Shown: positions 10,320 through 22,099, counted from the stretch's first letter. The stretch: 64,000 bases of DNA from Diphasiastrum complanatum (GCA_029204225.1 CM055092.1:42287760-42351759); one strand, 5' to 3'. Translations and numbers: made by a program. Notes: a model not told the origin generated them from the letters alone.

Positions 10320-13300
10320 TTAGTATAGCGTCCTCTTTGCCCACCTCTGGTGGATCAAGTAACCCCTAATGTCTTCCATGAAGTTGAGACGGTCCAGTTT
10401 CTTTGAGTCCTTGGGCGTGTGGAAGGACTTGTGGACTCCTGTTAGCCATTCTTGATCGATCCAGGCTTGGAATCGGCATGTTCAGGGTTCTCCAAGGAAT
10501 GCAGCTCGATAATATACACGAGCAACTGGCAGCTGATCTTCGACTTTGTCGGAAGCTAGTGCCTTATTGGGATCAAAGAATATGGTGGGAAGAAAATCAT
10601 CCCATTTAGTTTCGATCCCCATCAGGTGTTCTAAGTCCCGGGCGTAAGTGGCTGCCACACGGACTGTGGGATCAGGACAATTGATATACTGGTTTCCAAA
10701 CGTGGGGAGAGCCCTTCTGGCATCTACATTCATCATCCACCCATATTGCGACAGTATGATCGGCCAATTAAAACTATGAAGTGTGATCTTGTCTAGAGGG
10801 GTGTCACATTCCGCCCATTTGGATCTTCGTGTACATGGCAGGAAATGCGCGTTCACCCGTAATTGTTGTGAACATGTCACGTAAACCCTGATGGCCGCAG
10901 GGTCTCTTTCGAATAACTGTTGATGCCACTCTGGTTGTGGTTGGAGGGCGGTAACGCTTGCAATTCTTTACCCTTGATTGTCTGAGCAGAAAACGATATC
11001 TGCCAACCACCTCGAGATGATTCGTGGGAATACTTTGATAAAAATTCATTAATTTTCTCCTCCACGGACTTCGGTCTTCGAAAGGCCCGGCTGGCAGATA
11101 TCGTGCGTGAACCTCTAGATGATGTGCCTTGGATCTGGTCTTGTGTCTCAGTAGCCATATCCATCTGCCCTTGGTCTTGGCCTTCGGACCCTTGATCTAT
11201 TTGAGATCCCTCTATTACCAGTTGGCTTTGATCTTGGCTGGTACTAGCCTGCGCAGCGTCAAAATTAAGTGGCAGTGGAATTACCACGGGGGTGGGCTAC
11301 GCCTTTGCGTCCATGAATTTTTGGCACGCCTAGAGGGCTTGCTTGGCCTGGGCGAGCTCATGTGTTGCGCTTGTCCGATACTTGTTGAACTCTGTCTAGT
11401 AGCTGTTTAAGGTTTGGCTATAGACCTGCACCTGATGCCATAGAAGATTCATCTCTGATTGAGAAAACGACCTTGAGTCCAGTGCAGATTGAGCTAATCA
11501 GACGAGCTTGTCATCTTGTAGGGCTTTGACCTCCGTCCCCAGGTGCGTATTCTCTGCTTCCAAAAGGATAAGTTGTGTCTGGATGGGAGCAAGCCGTTGG
11601 GACGCTTCAGCTTGAAGCTCCCACACCTTCGTGGAGGCCTCAGTCAGCATGTTGGAGAGGCTTTGGATATATCTGTTGAGGCCCTCCTCCTTCTGTTGTA
11701 GCTTGGCAATCTCTTGGTGCCCTGCTTGTTCGTGTTGTTGAGCCAAAATCAGCTCTTGCTATAGTTTGGTGAGGTCTGCTCGTAGCTGTGTATTATTTGT
11801 CGCCAAGTGTAGTACCCTGCTTTCCAAAATAGCTTTGGCTGCTACCGCATCCAGGATTTATTTTTCCAGAGTTTGGTACGCCATTGTTAGATCCGTGGGA
11901 GCAACCGGTACACTGGCACTAGCATGGGCTTGTGTTGTATCGGCCCCGACGACTGGTGGAATCTCGTCGTCATTATCTTCTATTAGGTTCTCATTGGACC
12001 TGATGCCATCTGGGGCGGTGGGATCAGTCCAATCTGGCGATTGTACAAAATTGTTTGAACAAATATGTCATCAGACAACGGTTGGTTGCTCTCGGCAACC
12101 TTTGTTGGCGAAGCGGGTGGGGTTTGAGAAATAACTGTGGAAACATGGGTGAGGACGGTTTTTCCGAACGAGAGGATGGGAGGAACAGAGGGAAACTAGA
12201 GAGTGGTGTGGAGTATGGAAGAAGGTAAGGATGGAGCAGAAAGTGTCTGGCGTGGGGGTGAAAAATTGATAACTTGCATCCATGCCAGAGTGTCGGGGAA
12301 CAGTTGTGAATCAGAAGAATTGAATGTGAGAGGAGAAACAGTAGTGGCAGGAGTGATGGAGGATGCGATGGTGATGGATGGAGTAGTGTACACTAGAAGA
12401 GAAGTAGGAGTGGTATCAACAGAAGAAACGAGGATGGAGACAGAAATAGATGTGGATGGAACAAGAAGAGAGGTAGTGACAACAAAAATCGGAGTGGGGG
12501 GTTGCACGGAAGAAGAAGTGACAGTGGTTGATGGATTGGTTAGTGTGGCAGTGGAGACACGTCTTCGGTTAACAGGTGGAGATGTGGATGTAGAGGCAGC
12601 GCCACGCATTCGTTTGCTGGCCGTTGTGTTAATGACTGCAGGTTGGAAGGAGGTAATGGTGGATAAAGGTTAGTATGTTGCACAAGGATAGACAGGAGAG
12701 ATGAGCGTTGGAAACCGTGCACTTTCACCTCGAGAAGTGTGCAGGCAAAGTTACACAACAGGGGGCCTGTTGCAATTCGCTCACGGTTGTTGGGTTTGAT
12801 GGAGTTTGTTAGTTCTCTAATAAGGAAGCTATGCCAGTCGTATGACACTACATAGGGGTTAGGGAATTCCAGAAAGGATTCCACTATCTGACTCAGCAGT
12901 ATAGACTGAATTATGTCCTTGCAAAATGTTGAAATAATTAGAAAGTTATTCAACAGATGCGTAGTCATTTGAATGACGAGTTTCGTGATAGCTTCTATCA
13001 GGTAACCATTTTTAGTCTGGATGGGGATTTTTGGTGTGGTTTGGGTGACGAATGGTTTGATCAGAGCTTTGGCGTGGCGATGGGAGACGGGTTGACGATC
13101 ACCAGTCATAATGCCAACGGTGACCATCGAGTCGGCATTAATCCTGACCTTGTATGTGGTATCTTGGTATAGGAAGTGAAAACGGGCCTTGTCCTCGTCC
13201 TAGGTGGCATAAGCGTGAAGGGCGAGGCCCATGTTAATCTCAAAATGGAACAGCGCCGGGTAAAAATCCATTGCCGCTAGAAGTGGGCTGGCTGTCTGTA

Positions 13301-13411
13301 GCCATGGTTGGATCAGAGTGTTAGAGGGTAAGGCCAAATCTGTGTGGCCTCGAGGATGTCACGCTGGATCACCTATTTGGTGCCAGAGTCTTCAGAGGAT
13401 GAGGAGGCCAT
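10320..13411 (-). pseudogene. aORF(A): ~1030-codon additional ORF between pol and 3' LTR, unknown function
   Basis: I do not recognise this protein family. It begins at the ATG at 13411 (MASSSSEDSG) and ends with a stop at 10320, interrupted by several stops and frameshifts (one immediately after residue 12). The parts in order are a globular N-terminal domain (about 13127-12600, with YDWHSF), a Ser/Thr/Pro-rich linker (12609-12196), a predicted coiled coil rich in Gln/Glu/Leu (about 11900-11420), an Arg/Ser segment (about 11130), and a C-terminal domain (11049-10330) with RVNAHFLPCTRR and YARDLEHLMGIETKWDD. The C-terminal domain recurs in element D, and the overall plan recurs at 26258-28740 and 44775-46877. 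The position after pol resembles env-like ORFs of Athila-type Gypsy, but I see no signal peptide or membrane anchor. Confidence 0.6.
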
Positions 13412-14509
13412 GATAGCAGTTATGATTAGAGGTCAAAAAAGTAAGAAAAATGGTGGAGAATGGAAAAAGATGTGAAAATGGTAGAAAACTGAGAATAACG
13501 AGTGTTGGAAGACAAGGAGTGTAATTCAGAATGCAAATCGGTGTTTAGTAATATCAGATGATAGCTGGTAGGAAGTTTGGTTGCAAACGGAAAACTTGGT
13601 AATTTCAGAGTAGATTTCGGTAGAGCTTCGCTAGCAAAGGTGACAAATGACTCGAATTCAGCCCTTATATAGCGGAATTTAAAGTGCGTATTAGGTGAAA
13701 TTCACTTTTCCTTGTTCAGTTCCACCCAAATTTTGGCAGGCACCTTCTTCACAAAATTCTAAGACCTCAAGGAAGTCTGCGAGAGTTCAGAAGGTGATTT
13801 GACTGCTATGCGAAGGTTCTGCGAGGGTTCAGACTGTCTGCGAGGGTTCAACTCTCGCAAGAAGTGATCTCTCGCACAACTTGTTCCTATGATTGGATTT
13901 TCAAGATCAGACCATATAGGCAGAGTAATTTCACTACTCTGATTCCATTTAGGCACATTGCGAGGGTTGGTAAGATGATCTTGATGCTCTGCGAGGGTTC
14001 TGAAAATTCAGCTTCTGGAAACTCTCGCATACACTAAAAAATGATGATTCTTCCATCAGAAACTCTTGTAGAGATTTTCATGGATGCATCTAGGTCAGAT
14101 CTGGTGACGGTCCAATTCTCAAGAGCTATCTCCCAGGGGATCTCAAAAACTCATGAAAAAAATACTCCGTCAGAGTGTTTTTTGATGAGATCTCGAGATT
14201 TTCTGTTTTTTAACTTCTGTAAACTGGTAATCAGCTTCATCCAGGCTTGATCTAACTGTTGGTAGTTCTCTGGAAGTTTTGATGGATTCTTGGTAGTAGA
14301 TCCATCAGTCAATCTGATGATCTGCTTTCTTTTTTATCCTATGAAGATCTGGATTCTCCTTGGATTCTAATGGATTTTTCCGATCTTACCAGATCTGGCT
14401 GAATCTTGATGGATTTAGCTTGATTTGGCTTGATCTCCTTAGATCTAGCAGTGATGGCTGAGTAGATTAGCTTTTTGTAACATGCCACCCCCAATCTGGA
14501 TCTGTCTCA
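13412..14509 (-). other. pol-aORF spacer with leader-like repeats
   Basis: This non-coding 1.1 kb carries at least seven copies of TGCGAGRGTTC or its complement CTCTCGCA between 13760 and 14040. A stretch at about 14095-14220 is homologous to the 151-bp unit repeated at 25404-25954 and to parts of the gag leader (20626-21894). The sequence in front of aORF therefore looks like a diverged copy of the sequence in front of gag. Confidence 0.65.
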
Positions 14510-15640
14510 TTATGGTGGCCAGTACTTGTGCAACCGGCTACCTTTGATGGGTGTGCCGAATGGTGTCCCATCTAGCTTTTCTAAGTTCATGGCTCCATGA
14601 TTAAGAATTTCTTTGATCCTATAAGGACCTTTGCTAGTGAATTTTAACTTCCCCTTCCTTGATTTTATACATCAGGACCAAATCTCTTGAATGAAGATCC
14701 TTCTTTTGAAATCTGCAATCATGCCAAGCTTTGCATCTTTTTTTTTTAGCTGCCAGTGCATGCACAACTAGTAAACGTGTTTCATAGAGTTTATGTAGAG
14801 CTTCGTGGCGTAGCTGTAGAGATTTGGACTCATTATGACGTTGCGCGGTGGCAATCCTTAATGAAGGAACTAAAAACTCTACTGGCATCACTGCATCCTG
14901 ACCATATACCAATTGGAAGGGTGTTTGATCAGTGCTCCCTTTATATGTTGTCCTGAATGCCCACAGTGCAGCATGCAACTTGTGTTCCCAATTTGATCTG
15001 CTAGCTTCAATTGTTTTCAAGAGCATGCTACACATGATCTTATTGTATGATTTTGCTTGCCTATTACCACGAGGATAATAAGGCATACTGGTTCTGTGGC
15101 TCACAAAAAATTCCTCCAACAGGACCTTGATGGTCTCGTTGATGAAATGGCTTCTGCGATCACTGACTAGTTCCACCAGGAATCCGAAGCGCACAATGAT
15201 ATTTTCATAAAGGAACTTGGCAGTGGTCCTAGCATCAGCTACTCTTACTGCCTTGGCTTTGACCCATTTGGTGAGGTAGTTTGTGGCTATGATTATGTAT
15301 CGAACCTGGGAACTCCTTGTTGTAAGGTAAATTGGACCAATATAATCCAATCCCCATTTTTTGAACGGTGCTTGGGCTAAGATTGGGTGCAGTAGATCAT
15401 AGTTCAATTTCGTTGGTCTCCTTGCCCTTTGACACACATCGTTCTTTTTCAAGTATTCCTCTGTACCTTTATGAATAGTTGGCCACCAACATCTTTATTG
15501 TAGGATCTTGCGAACTGTAATGTCAGATGCAAAATGACCCACCCCCCCCCCCCCCTCTCCCCCCCATGTCTTCATGTGAAAGCGAAATGATCTGGGTGGT
15601 CTCATGAGGAAGAATACATCGCCGAAGAATTTCATCTTGA
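14510..15640 (-). pseudogene. Element A integrase, inactivated
   Basis: The zinc-binding HHCC region (SLSHEDMG ... NDVCQR) spans about 15590-15425. It is broken by a run of 15 C's on the plus strand plus a second C run (about 15540-15567), which read as poly-Gly and shift the frame. The catalytic core (15452-14634) shows GLDYIGP for the first Asp and VSDRRSHF for the second. The catalytic Glu of DD35E is Lys (GNRQAKSYNK, where related elements have QAEST). The C-terminal part ends GSRLHKYWPP at the stop 14510-14512. It would have inserted cDNA into the host chromosome. Confidence 0.9.
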
Positions 15641-16337
15641 CCTCTTCGATACAACTGGCCGGCAATCAGCTGATAAGGTCTAGCCTTCAAAATCAATTTC
15701 CGCTGTTTCGCCTTTGGTAGTGATTTTTTTGGTTGGAAACGCATTAGATATTCGACAATGTCAGCAGCCCATTCTGGTACTGTGTCCATGTAAAATAAGG
15801 CAGCATCTGCTAACTCATTGTCGGGTTGGGTGGCAATCTCCTTTTCCTTGATTCGTGACACATGATCTGCCATGTAGTGTTGTTTTTCCTTGTGAACTAC
15901 TATCCGAAAATCAAACTCCAACAACAGAAGTAGCCATCTGGTGATTCTTCCGGTGTTGCAAGTTTTATTAACGAGATAGAGCAAGGGTTGATGGTCCGTA
16001 TAAAAAGCAGAATGTGTGGCCATCAAGTAATGTGAAAATTTCTTAACCGCATAGATCATTACCAGTGTTTTCTGCTCTGTGGTTGAATAGTTCATTTCGG
16101 TATCACTGAGCTATCGGCTTGCAAACCGAATTGGAAAATCCTTTTTGTGTTCACCTACCTGGGTTAAGACTGCTCCAACTGCATACTTCGATGCGTCCAT
16201 ATGCACGTGAAACTCAATGGACCAATTGGGTGGCCGTAAGATTGGTGCTTAAACCAATGCATCCTTAAGCTTTTGAAAAGCTTTTAGGGCTTCCTCATTC
16301 CAATGTGGATCCGTTGTGAGTTTGTAGATTGGTCTGG
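15641..16337 (-). pseudogene. Element A RNase H and connection to integrase, degenerate
   Basis: Readable motifs are FHVHMDASKYAVGAVLTQ, FPIRFASR, TTEQKTLVMIY (expected TEREAL, so the catalytic Glu region is altered), DHQPLLYLVNKT and the tether HYMADHVSR. At least two in-frame stops separate it from RT. RNase H removes the RNA strand of the RNA:DNA hybrid during reverse transcription. Confidence 0.85.
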
Positions 16338-17261
16338 CTAACTCCGCAAAATCAAGAATGAAGATCCTATAATAGTTAGCATGACCCATGAAATGTAGAC
16401 CTCACGGATCGTCCCCGGTGGTGGTAGATCAATAATGATCCTAATCTTTGATAGATCTGTGGCGATCCCGTGTCTTGACACTATATGGCCGAGAATCAAG
16501 CCATGTGTCACCCAAAATTGACATTTTTCTGGATTCAGGGAGATCTGGTAGTCGCGGCATTTTTGTAACACCTCCAAATTGGATAAGTGTTCTGAATCTG
16601 GTCCATGCATGCATAGATCATCCAAGAAAATTCTCAGAAATTTTTGCAGATAATCTTTGAATGCCGCCTGCATGACTCGCTGGAAAGTGCTTGGGGCATT
16701 GCAAAGTCTGAATGGCATCACTTTATAGGCATAGGTTCCCCATTCCGTGGCAAATGTTGTCTTGTGGTGGTCTTGGTTGTAACTGCTGGAGCCGTCCAAA
16801 AAACTGTAGGCTTCGGCGCCAGCTACCCTGTGGAGGACACTTTCTGTAAATGGTAAAAAAAAATGGTCCTTTTTGGTGACTGCATTTAGCACCTTCAGAT
16901 TCACACAGATCTGTATTTTGCCATTCTTCTTGGATACTATAACTATCGGAGATACCCATTTCGTGTGTTCAATCTTGTAAATGAAATTTGTGTCCATCTG
17001 CTTTTGCAACTCCTGCTTGATCAGTTCTGTATAGTTCGGGTTGTAGCGGTAGTAACGGCTCACCTTGGGGACTGCTCCGTCCACCAAGGGTATGGTATGT
17101 TGGACTACTATTGGCGGAATGCCCTTTAGATCACTATAGCTCCAAGCAAAACAGTCTTTATATTCCACCAACAAGGATCGTAGTCTCTTGAACTGCGTGG
17201 GTGTTAACTGCTCTCCCACATGCACTATCCTTTCTTCTTTTCTTGGCTCCACAAGATTCAT
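16338..17261 (-). pseudogene. Element A reverse transcriptase, internally deleted
   Basis: A 307-residue open frame: EYKDCFAWSYSDLKGIPP at the N-terminus, WVSPIVIVSKKNGKIQICVN, SFLDGSSSYNQ, FRLCNAPSTFQRVMQAAF and the catalytic FLDD at about residue 212. About eight residues normally between YNQ and HKTTFATEWG are missing, a small in-frame deletion near the palm. The frame fails after GTIREVYISW (expected YSFLGHxxYYRRFI), so the connection domain is frameshifted. Confidence 0.9.
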
Positions 17262-18540
17262 TGGCTGTGTTTACGCAGGTCCCTCGAAGACTTGTTCCGC
17301 TGGTGTCTGACTTTGATCAGGTTCTCGTTGGGCTTGCGGCATCATGATTACCACGTTGTCCAAAGTATAATTCTTGAAAGTATCAAGAATCTTGTGAACG
17401 GGAGCTCATCAAGATTCCTCTTTCAGCATATTGATCTTGGCCTGACTGGTCATTTTTTGTTTTTCTGTCACTGTGTAGACAATGACGCTGTGTCTGAGTC
17501 CAACTGGAGTGACTTCAAGCAATCCAACACCTTCTTTTTGCCCTTTTTTGTCATTTTGGTGGGTTCATCCTTGTTGTCTTTCTTCGGAACTGTTGTGACA
17601 TTTGCCTCATGGTTGCGAATATCGACGTCTATTGTAGCTATCGCCTCTTCGGGTAGGTCACTCCATCAGATCACATGGTTGTAGCATTGCTTCAACTGAT
17701 TCTTCTTATTCACAGGTGCCTTGGGTGCATCGATCCTTGAGACTTTCACCATAACAGACTTTTGTGGTGGTTGAGCTAGTAACTTCTTGGTTCCGTAACG
17801 ATCTGGGTCCATGTGGTGTAGGACCTGTTCATCAGTTAGCTCAATCTCCTTATTATAAGTTAGAGCATGTTGCCAAGGGACTAGATCATTATCCACTGGA
17901 TTCTCAATAGGCTTTGCTGACAGCCATGCTACGTTTATCATATTCACCCCAAATGTGATTGGTGTGTCCATAGTCTAACATTTGGGTGAAGATGTACTCG
18001 GTTCTGGATCTGATTCATATTGACATGCCTGGCAGTCAATAGTTGCTAATGCATCTGTCCATCTCATGACATCCATCTCTGAATGATAGTGACCTCCCTT
18101 GGTTGGCCTTGGGCGATCAATTGTATGATCTGTCGTGGATGATCCATCATCAGCCTTGGGTGCAATAGGTTTCACCGCCCATGTGGTTGGATCAACCTTT
18201 ACAGCTTGTTCTCTGTTCTCGAAGGTGAGTTTCCCTGTACCCCGATTGTGTATTACTTGCGCAGTCCTCAACCATGGTCTTCCCAGTAAGACTCGGTATG
18301 CAGATGGAGATTCAGGTATATCCATGACTACAAAAGTAATCACAAACTGCATGCCTGCTATCTTGACGGGGATATCGACAACTACACCTTTTGGTTGTAC
18401 ACAAGATTGATCTGCTAGCATGATGGCGAATCTTGCTGGCTTCAATCCTTGTAGACCCCATTTCATATAAAGTAGTGGAGATCAAATTGACACCCGATCC
18501 TCCATCTACCATTGCCGTCTCGTCCTCATATCTCTTGTGT
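17262..18540 (-). pseudogene. Element A aspartic protease and linker to RT
   Basis: The catalytic motif is AMVDGGSGVNLIS, shared as DGGSG with element C. A one-base frameshift follows near 18465, after which the domain reads on at 18466-17975 (FAIMLADQSCV, then VLLGRPWL as the flap-distal motif). The 17971-17666 stretch is a polar linker (EIELTDEQVLHHMDPDRYG) leading to RT. The protease would cleave the polyprotein. Confidence 0.85.
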
Positions 18541-20625
18541 TTGATTGGCAAAGTGATGTTGTGTTCCTCACTTTTCCATGCTGCTCCAATGTGGAGGACG
18601 TTATTTGTTTCATCATAGCCTGCACAATATATGGGCTCAGGCGCTACTGGCTCCTCATTCGCTTTGGCCCATTCAGCTAGAAGGCTTTTTGCTTGTGGTG
18701 CAATCCGCAGTAGTTCTCCGAGTGGTAAACTAATATGGCTTGGCAGTAAAAGTGTGAGCCTTTTAGTGCGTGGTTCTTCGGACTCCACCATGTGAAAAGG
18801 TGATTCATGTTGGTGCAACCGATCGTTCTGATCAGTGCGCAGTGGTGAGCCCGTTTGCGGTTCCCATTCGCCGCCGACTGGAGGTTCCGTGGGATGGTCT
18901 CTTTCTTGCTCTTTTTCCTCCGCTTGTGCTTTTATTACCCAGTGTCTTATTTTCTGGTATCGTCTTCTCTCTTCCCTCACATTTGGATATGGCACTGAAG
19001 TTGAGGGTTGGTCGTCAGTGACCGATGGTGGTGGTGAGGGAGCCACCTCCTTCCTCTTCTGTGCTCGCGTGACAACTAACACAGGAGCGTGGAATTGTCG
19101 ACCTTCTGATGTCATCCCCGCTGGAACTGCTGGTTGCTGTATGGCAATGAGGTTAAGAGGTGCACTGGTTCCAGGTTTAAATGGACAATTCTTGTAACAG
19201 TGTCCATAATCACATTCTCGGCAAGAGATTGTGTATTGTCCCTTGTAGGGACATTCTGCTATTCTGTGTCCTTCGCCGCATGCGTAGCAGTCGTAATTTC
19301 TTCGGCCTTGGCGCTGAGTTTGAGCTGCATAGGCCGAAACATATTCATTTATGGCAGGATCCATAAATGGTTCATCTGGTCCGTACCATTGTTGCTGCTC
19401 AGGTTGAGATGGCATTTGCATTTCTGGTTTTGCTACTATCATGTTTACATGGGCCACTTGTTGATTGGCTGGCCCTGGTGGAGCAGGTAAGGCCATACGC
19501 TGTGGTTGATTTGGTGCGCCGTACCTTGGTGCCGCGTTGGGTGCCCCTTGATTATAAGAATAGGAAGTCTGATAAGGACTTCTCTTCTGTTGAACAATCC
19601 AAGGGTTAAACGAGCAAAATGTTGTATCATGCAATGTTACATTGCACAGATGGCAGAATCTATGTGTCAGTCTTGGATTTTGCTTTAGGACTGGACACTT
19701 GTTCATTGTATGGTTTTGCGTGCATACTGAACACCATACATTCTCCAGTTGAGGATACTGCAGCTGGTTTAGTTCCGGTTGATGTGGAGTTACTGCTACA
19801 GTTTCTTGTAAGGCTTTCAGTTTTTGGTCAAACTACATCATAAGTTGTTCTATGTGCTGTTTGTGTAATTTTGTCATTTGCTCCAGCAGCAGTTCTAAGG
19901 ATAGAGCGGCTGCGTTTGATGATGATGATGTGACCGAGGAAGTAGGAGTGTGGGTGGAAGGATATTCATCGTCAGATCCCTCATCCTCTTCCCTGATGGC
20001 ACCTTCCATAGCTTCTTGTAGAGTAGCATACTGCTCCCGTCGTTTCAGTTCTCTTCTAATGCTTCGTGGTAATCCGGCTTAGGAACCGCATGATCACCGC
20101 ATGATCGAGAGTCAGGGCTGCACTGCACTCGGATCATAGATGTTTGACCCGTTCAATATAGTCCCGGACCCTTTCTCGTTTTCCCATATTGACTTTGCTC
20201 AGCAGGAGAAACGGGTCTTCTAGGAACTTTCTTGGTTTAAAGCGCGTAATGAAAGCCATTTTAACCACTTCCCAGGTGGATTTCTCTTCCTCTGATAATT
20301 TGAAAAACCAATCCTGAGCCACTACTAGTAAGGACATAGGGAATAGCATCAACTTCTCCACTTGTGTCCGTTCGCCGTAGATTTCACAAGCTTGCTCGTA
20401 GATCTGGAGGAATTGGATGGGATCTGATGATCCATCATATTTTGGTATCTCCATCTGTGGTGCTCTCCGGACTGCTTGCAAGGGAGCGATAGGTATGAGT
20501 TGGCCCATTGGATCCATTGGTGCTGGTTCCGGTTCTGCCTCTTGTTGCACAGCTGCTAATCTGGGAAGGTGTGGTGCCTGATTTACTATCCTTCGTGTTA
20601 TTGATCGTCCCGATCTCAGATTCAT
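18541..20625 (-). pseudogene. Element A gag (capsid and zinc knuckles)
   Basis: The start is the ATG at 20625 (MNLRSGRSITRR), 1.27 kb after the primer binding site. The capsid core (PKYDGSSDPIQFLQIYEQACEIYGE, AQDWFFKL, FITRFKPRKFLEDPF, VRDYIERVKHL) is open to 20134. A frameshift or stop region follows, then 19706-18540 encodes three cysteine clusters: CHLCNVTLHDTTFC, CYACGEGHRIAEC and CRECDYGHCYKNC. The first two fit CX2CX4HX4C. A Pro-rich and then charged segment leads to the protease. No role beyond virus-like particle assembly and RNA packaging is indicated. Confidence 0.85.
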
Positions 20626-21894
20626 CCGATGGTGGGTTCCAAAGTGATTGGATCTTGCTTATATAGTAGGATGCAGTCTAGATCTTCAAGGATCTGATCG
20701 ATCTGATTGGCCGAAAGTGAATTTTAGGCCTTTTACGGTGGTTTCTCCTTGATAACTTTTTACTCCTTGCACTGATTGACTTGCGATTTTGGTAGTAGCT
20801 GGACCTGATGCAGATCTTTCCACTGAACTTGTCTGCGAGGGTTATTTTGTGCGAAGGTTGGATGTGCGAGGGTTCTTTAGCTATTTTTGCAGGTAAAAAA
20901 CTTGATATCTTTAAGATCTCTGGGAAATAACTCTCGCAAGGTTCACAATAGCTGGATCTGGGACAGATCTCACTATAGAATTCTTTGCGAGAGTTAACTC
21001 TCACAAGAACTGAAAATTTCACTGTCTGTGAAGGTCCAAAACCACTTTTTTGGCTTGATCTTCACTAGATCTTTACACTAACTCTCGCAGGCTTCATCAC
21101 TAATGTAAACTGCCATTCTGAATCGATTGAGAGGGTCTGCGAGAGTTCTTATAGGAAGGATTTGCTGGATCTTTTTTTTTTAGTGATTTTTTTGGCACTT
21201 AAATAAATCCAATTTCATGCTCACTGGAATTAGACTAACTCTCACAAGTTCTTATGTGTCCTGGTCTCACTGAGATGGAACTTCAGAATCCTCTACGAGA
21301 GTTCTTGACCACTGGAACTGAAAATTTTGCTGTCTGTGAGGGTTCACTGGTACTTTCTCATCTTTTTTTCACTGGGAACTCTCGCACAGGCACTTAAATA
21401 TCAAACTAACTCTTGCAAGCTTCTCTGTGTCCTGGTATCACTAAGATGAAACTTTAGAGGACTCTGCGAGAGTTCTTATGAAGATTTGAATTTTTTTGGA
21501 TTGTTGCAAGGATTTTTTGAAATTTTTACGATTTTTCTCTAATTTTTACAATCTGCTTGGAACTAACTCTCGCAGGCGTTTATGCAGGTCTGGGACAGTA
21601 CGTTGGAGCTACTGCCAGTCATGCAAGGGTTAATTCTCACTAATTCTGGAGATATAAAAATCTGATGAGATTTTAAGCTCTTTTTCCCTCCAAAATGTAG
21701 ATTGGTGTGCTTTTTGGGTTTTTTGGCTGGTTGGTTTGGGTTTCAAATCCTTAGAGGCTGTTCAGGGCCTCCTCTACTCTCTCACACCTCCTCCGCATGC
21801 TGTGAATAGTCCAAACACAAAAAAAAATACAGAAAACTAACTCTAAACTCCCAAAAATAGCTAAAATACAGGTAAACTAGTTAGTGGAAACCTA
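20626..21894 (-). other. Element A 5' leader with TGCGAGAGTTC repeats
   Basis: This 1.27-kb untranslated leader contains about 13 copies of TGCGAGRGTTC or CTCTCGCA, in both orientations, mostly between 20830 and 21640. Two longer segments (about 21227-21330 and 21405-21480) repeat the pattern CTCTCACAAG...GTGTCCTGGT...GAGAGTTCTT at about 180-bp spacing. The stretch near 20880-20945 is homologous to the 151-bp repeat at 25404-25954. Confidence 0.75.
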
Positions 21895-21912
21895 TCCTCG
21901 GCAACGGCGCCA
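21895..21912 (-). promoter_or_regulatory. Primer binding site, tRNA-Asp type
   Basis: The minus strand reads TGGCGCCGTTGCCGAGGA starting one base after the LTR. As I recall, it matches the complement of the plant tRNA-Asp 3' end with one mismatch. This class of PBS is known from Athila-like Gypsy elements. Confidence 0.85.
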
Positions 21913-21919
21913 CTGTTGT

Positions 21920-21949
21920 GTCGTCGGTGTAGCATAGGGGTTCGTCATT
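21920..21949 (+). other. tRNA-Asp 5'-half-like sequence at the end of LTR type 2
   Basis: On the plus strand GTCGT, three extra bases, TGTAG, ATAG and GGT align with positions 1-26 of plant tRNA-Asp at about 22 of 26 positions, allowing 3-base and 1-base insertions. It lies 6 bases inside the LTR end and 8 bases from the primer binding site for the 3' end of the same tRNA. Genomic RNA would be complementary to it. The tRNA sequence is from memory. Confidence 0.6.
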
Positions 21950-22099
21950 GGGAGTGGCAATCTCGCCTTCACCTACATAGCAAGAATAGAGAGGGAGAGG
22001 AGAGAGAGGAGAAAGAGAGTGGAGAGAGGGAGAAAGAGAATGCCTAGGGTGAGAAAGGCTTTGGGGGCTCGAGCGCCTACCCAAGGCTATTCTATCCCA

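Noticed and set aside
10320-13411. aORF as a classical envelope glycoprotein
   Set aside because: No signal peptide, transmembrane segment or Cys-rich ectodomain can be seen, so only position supports it.
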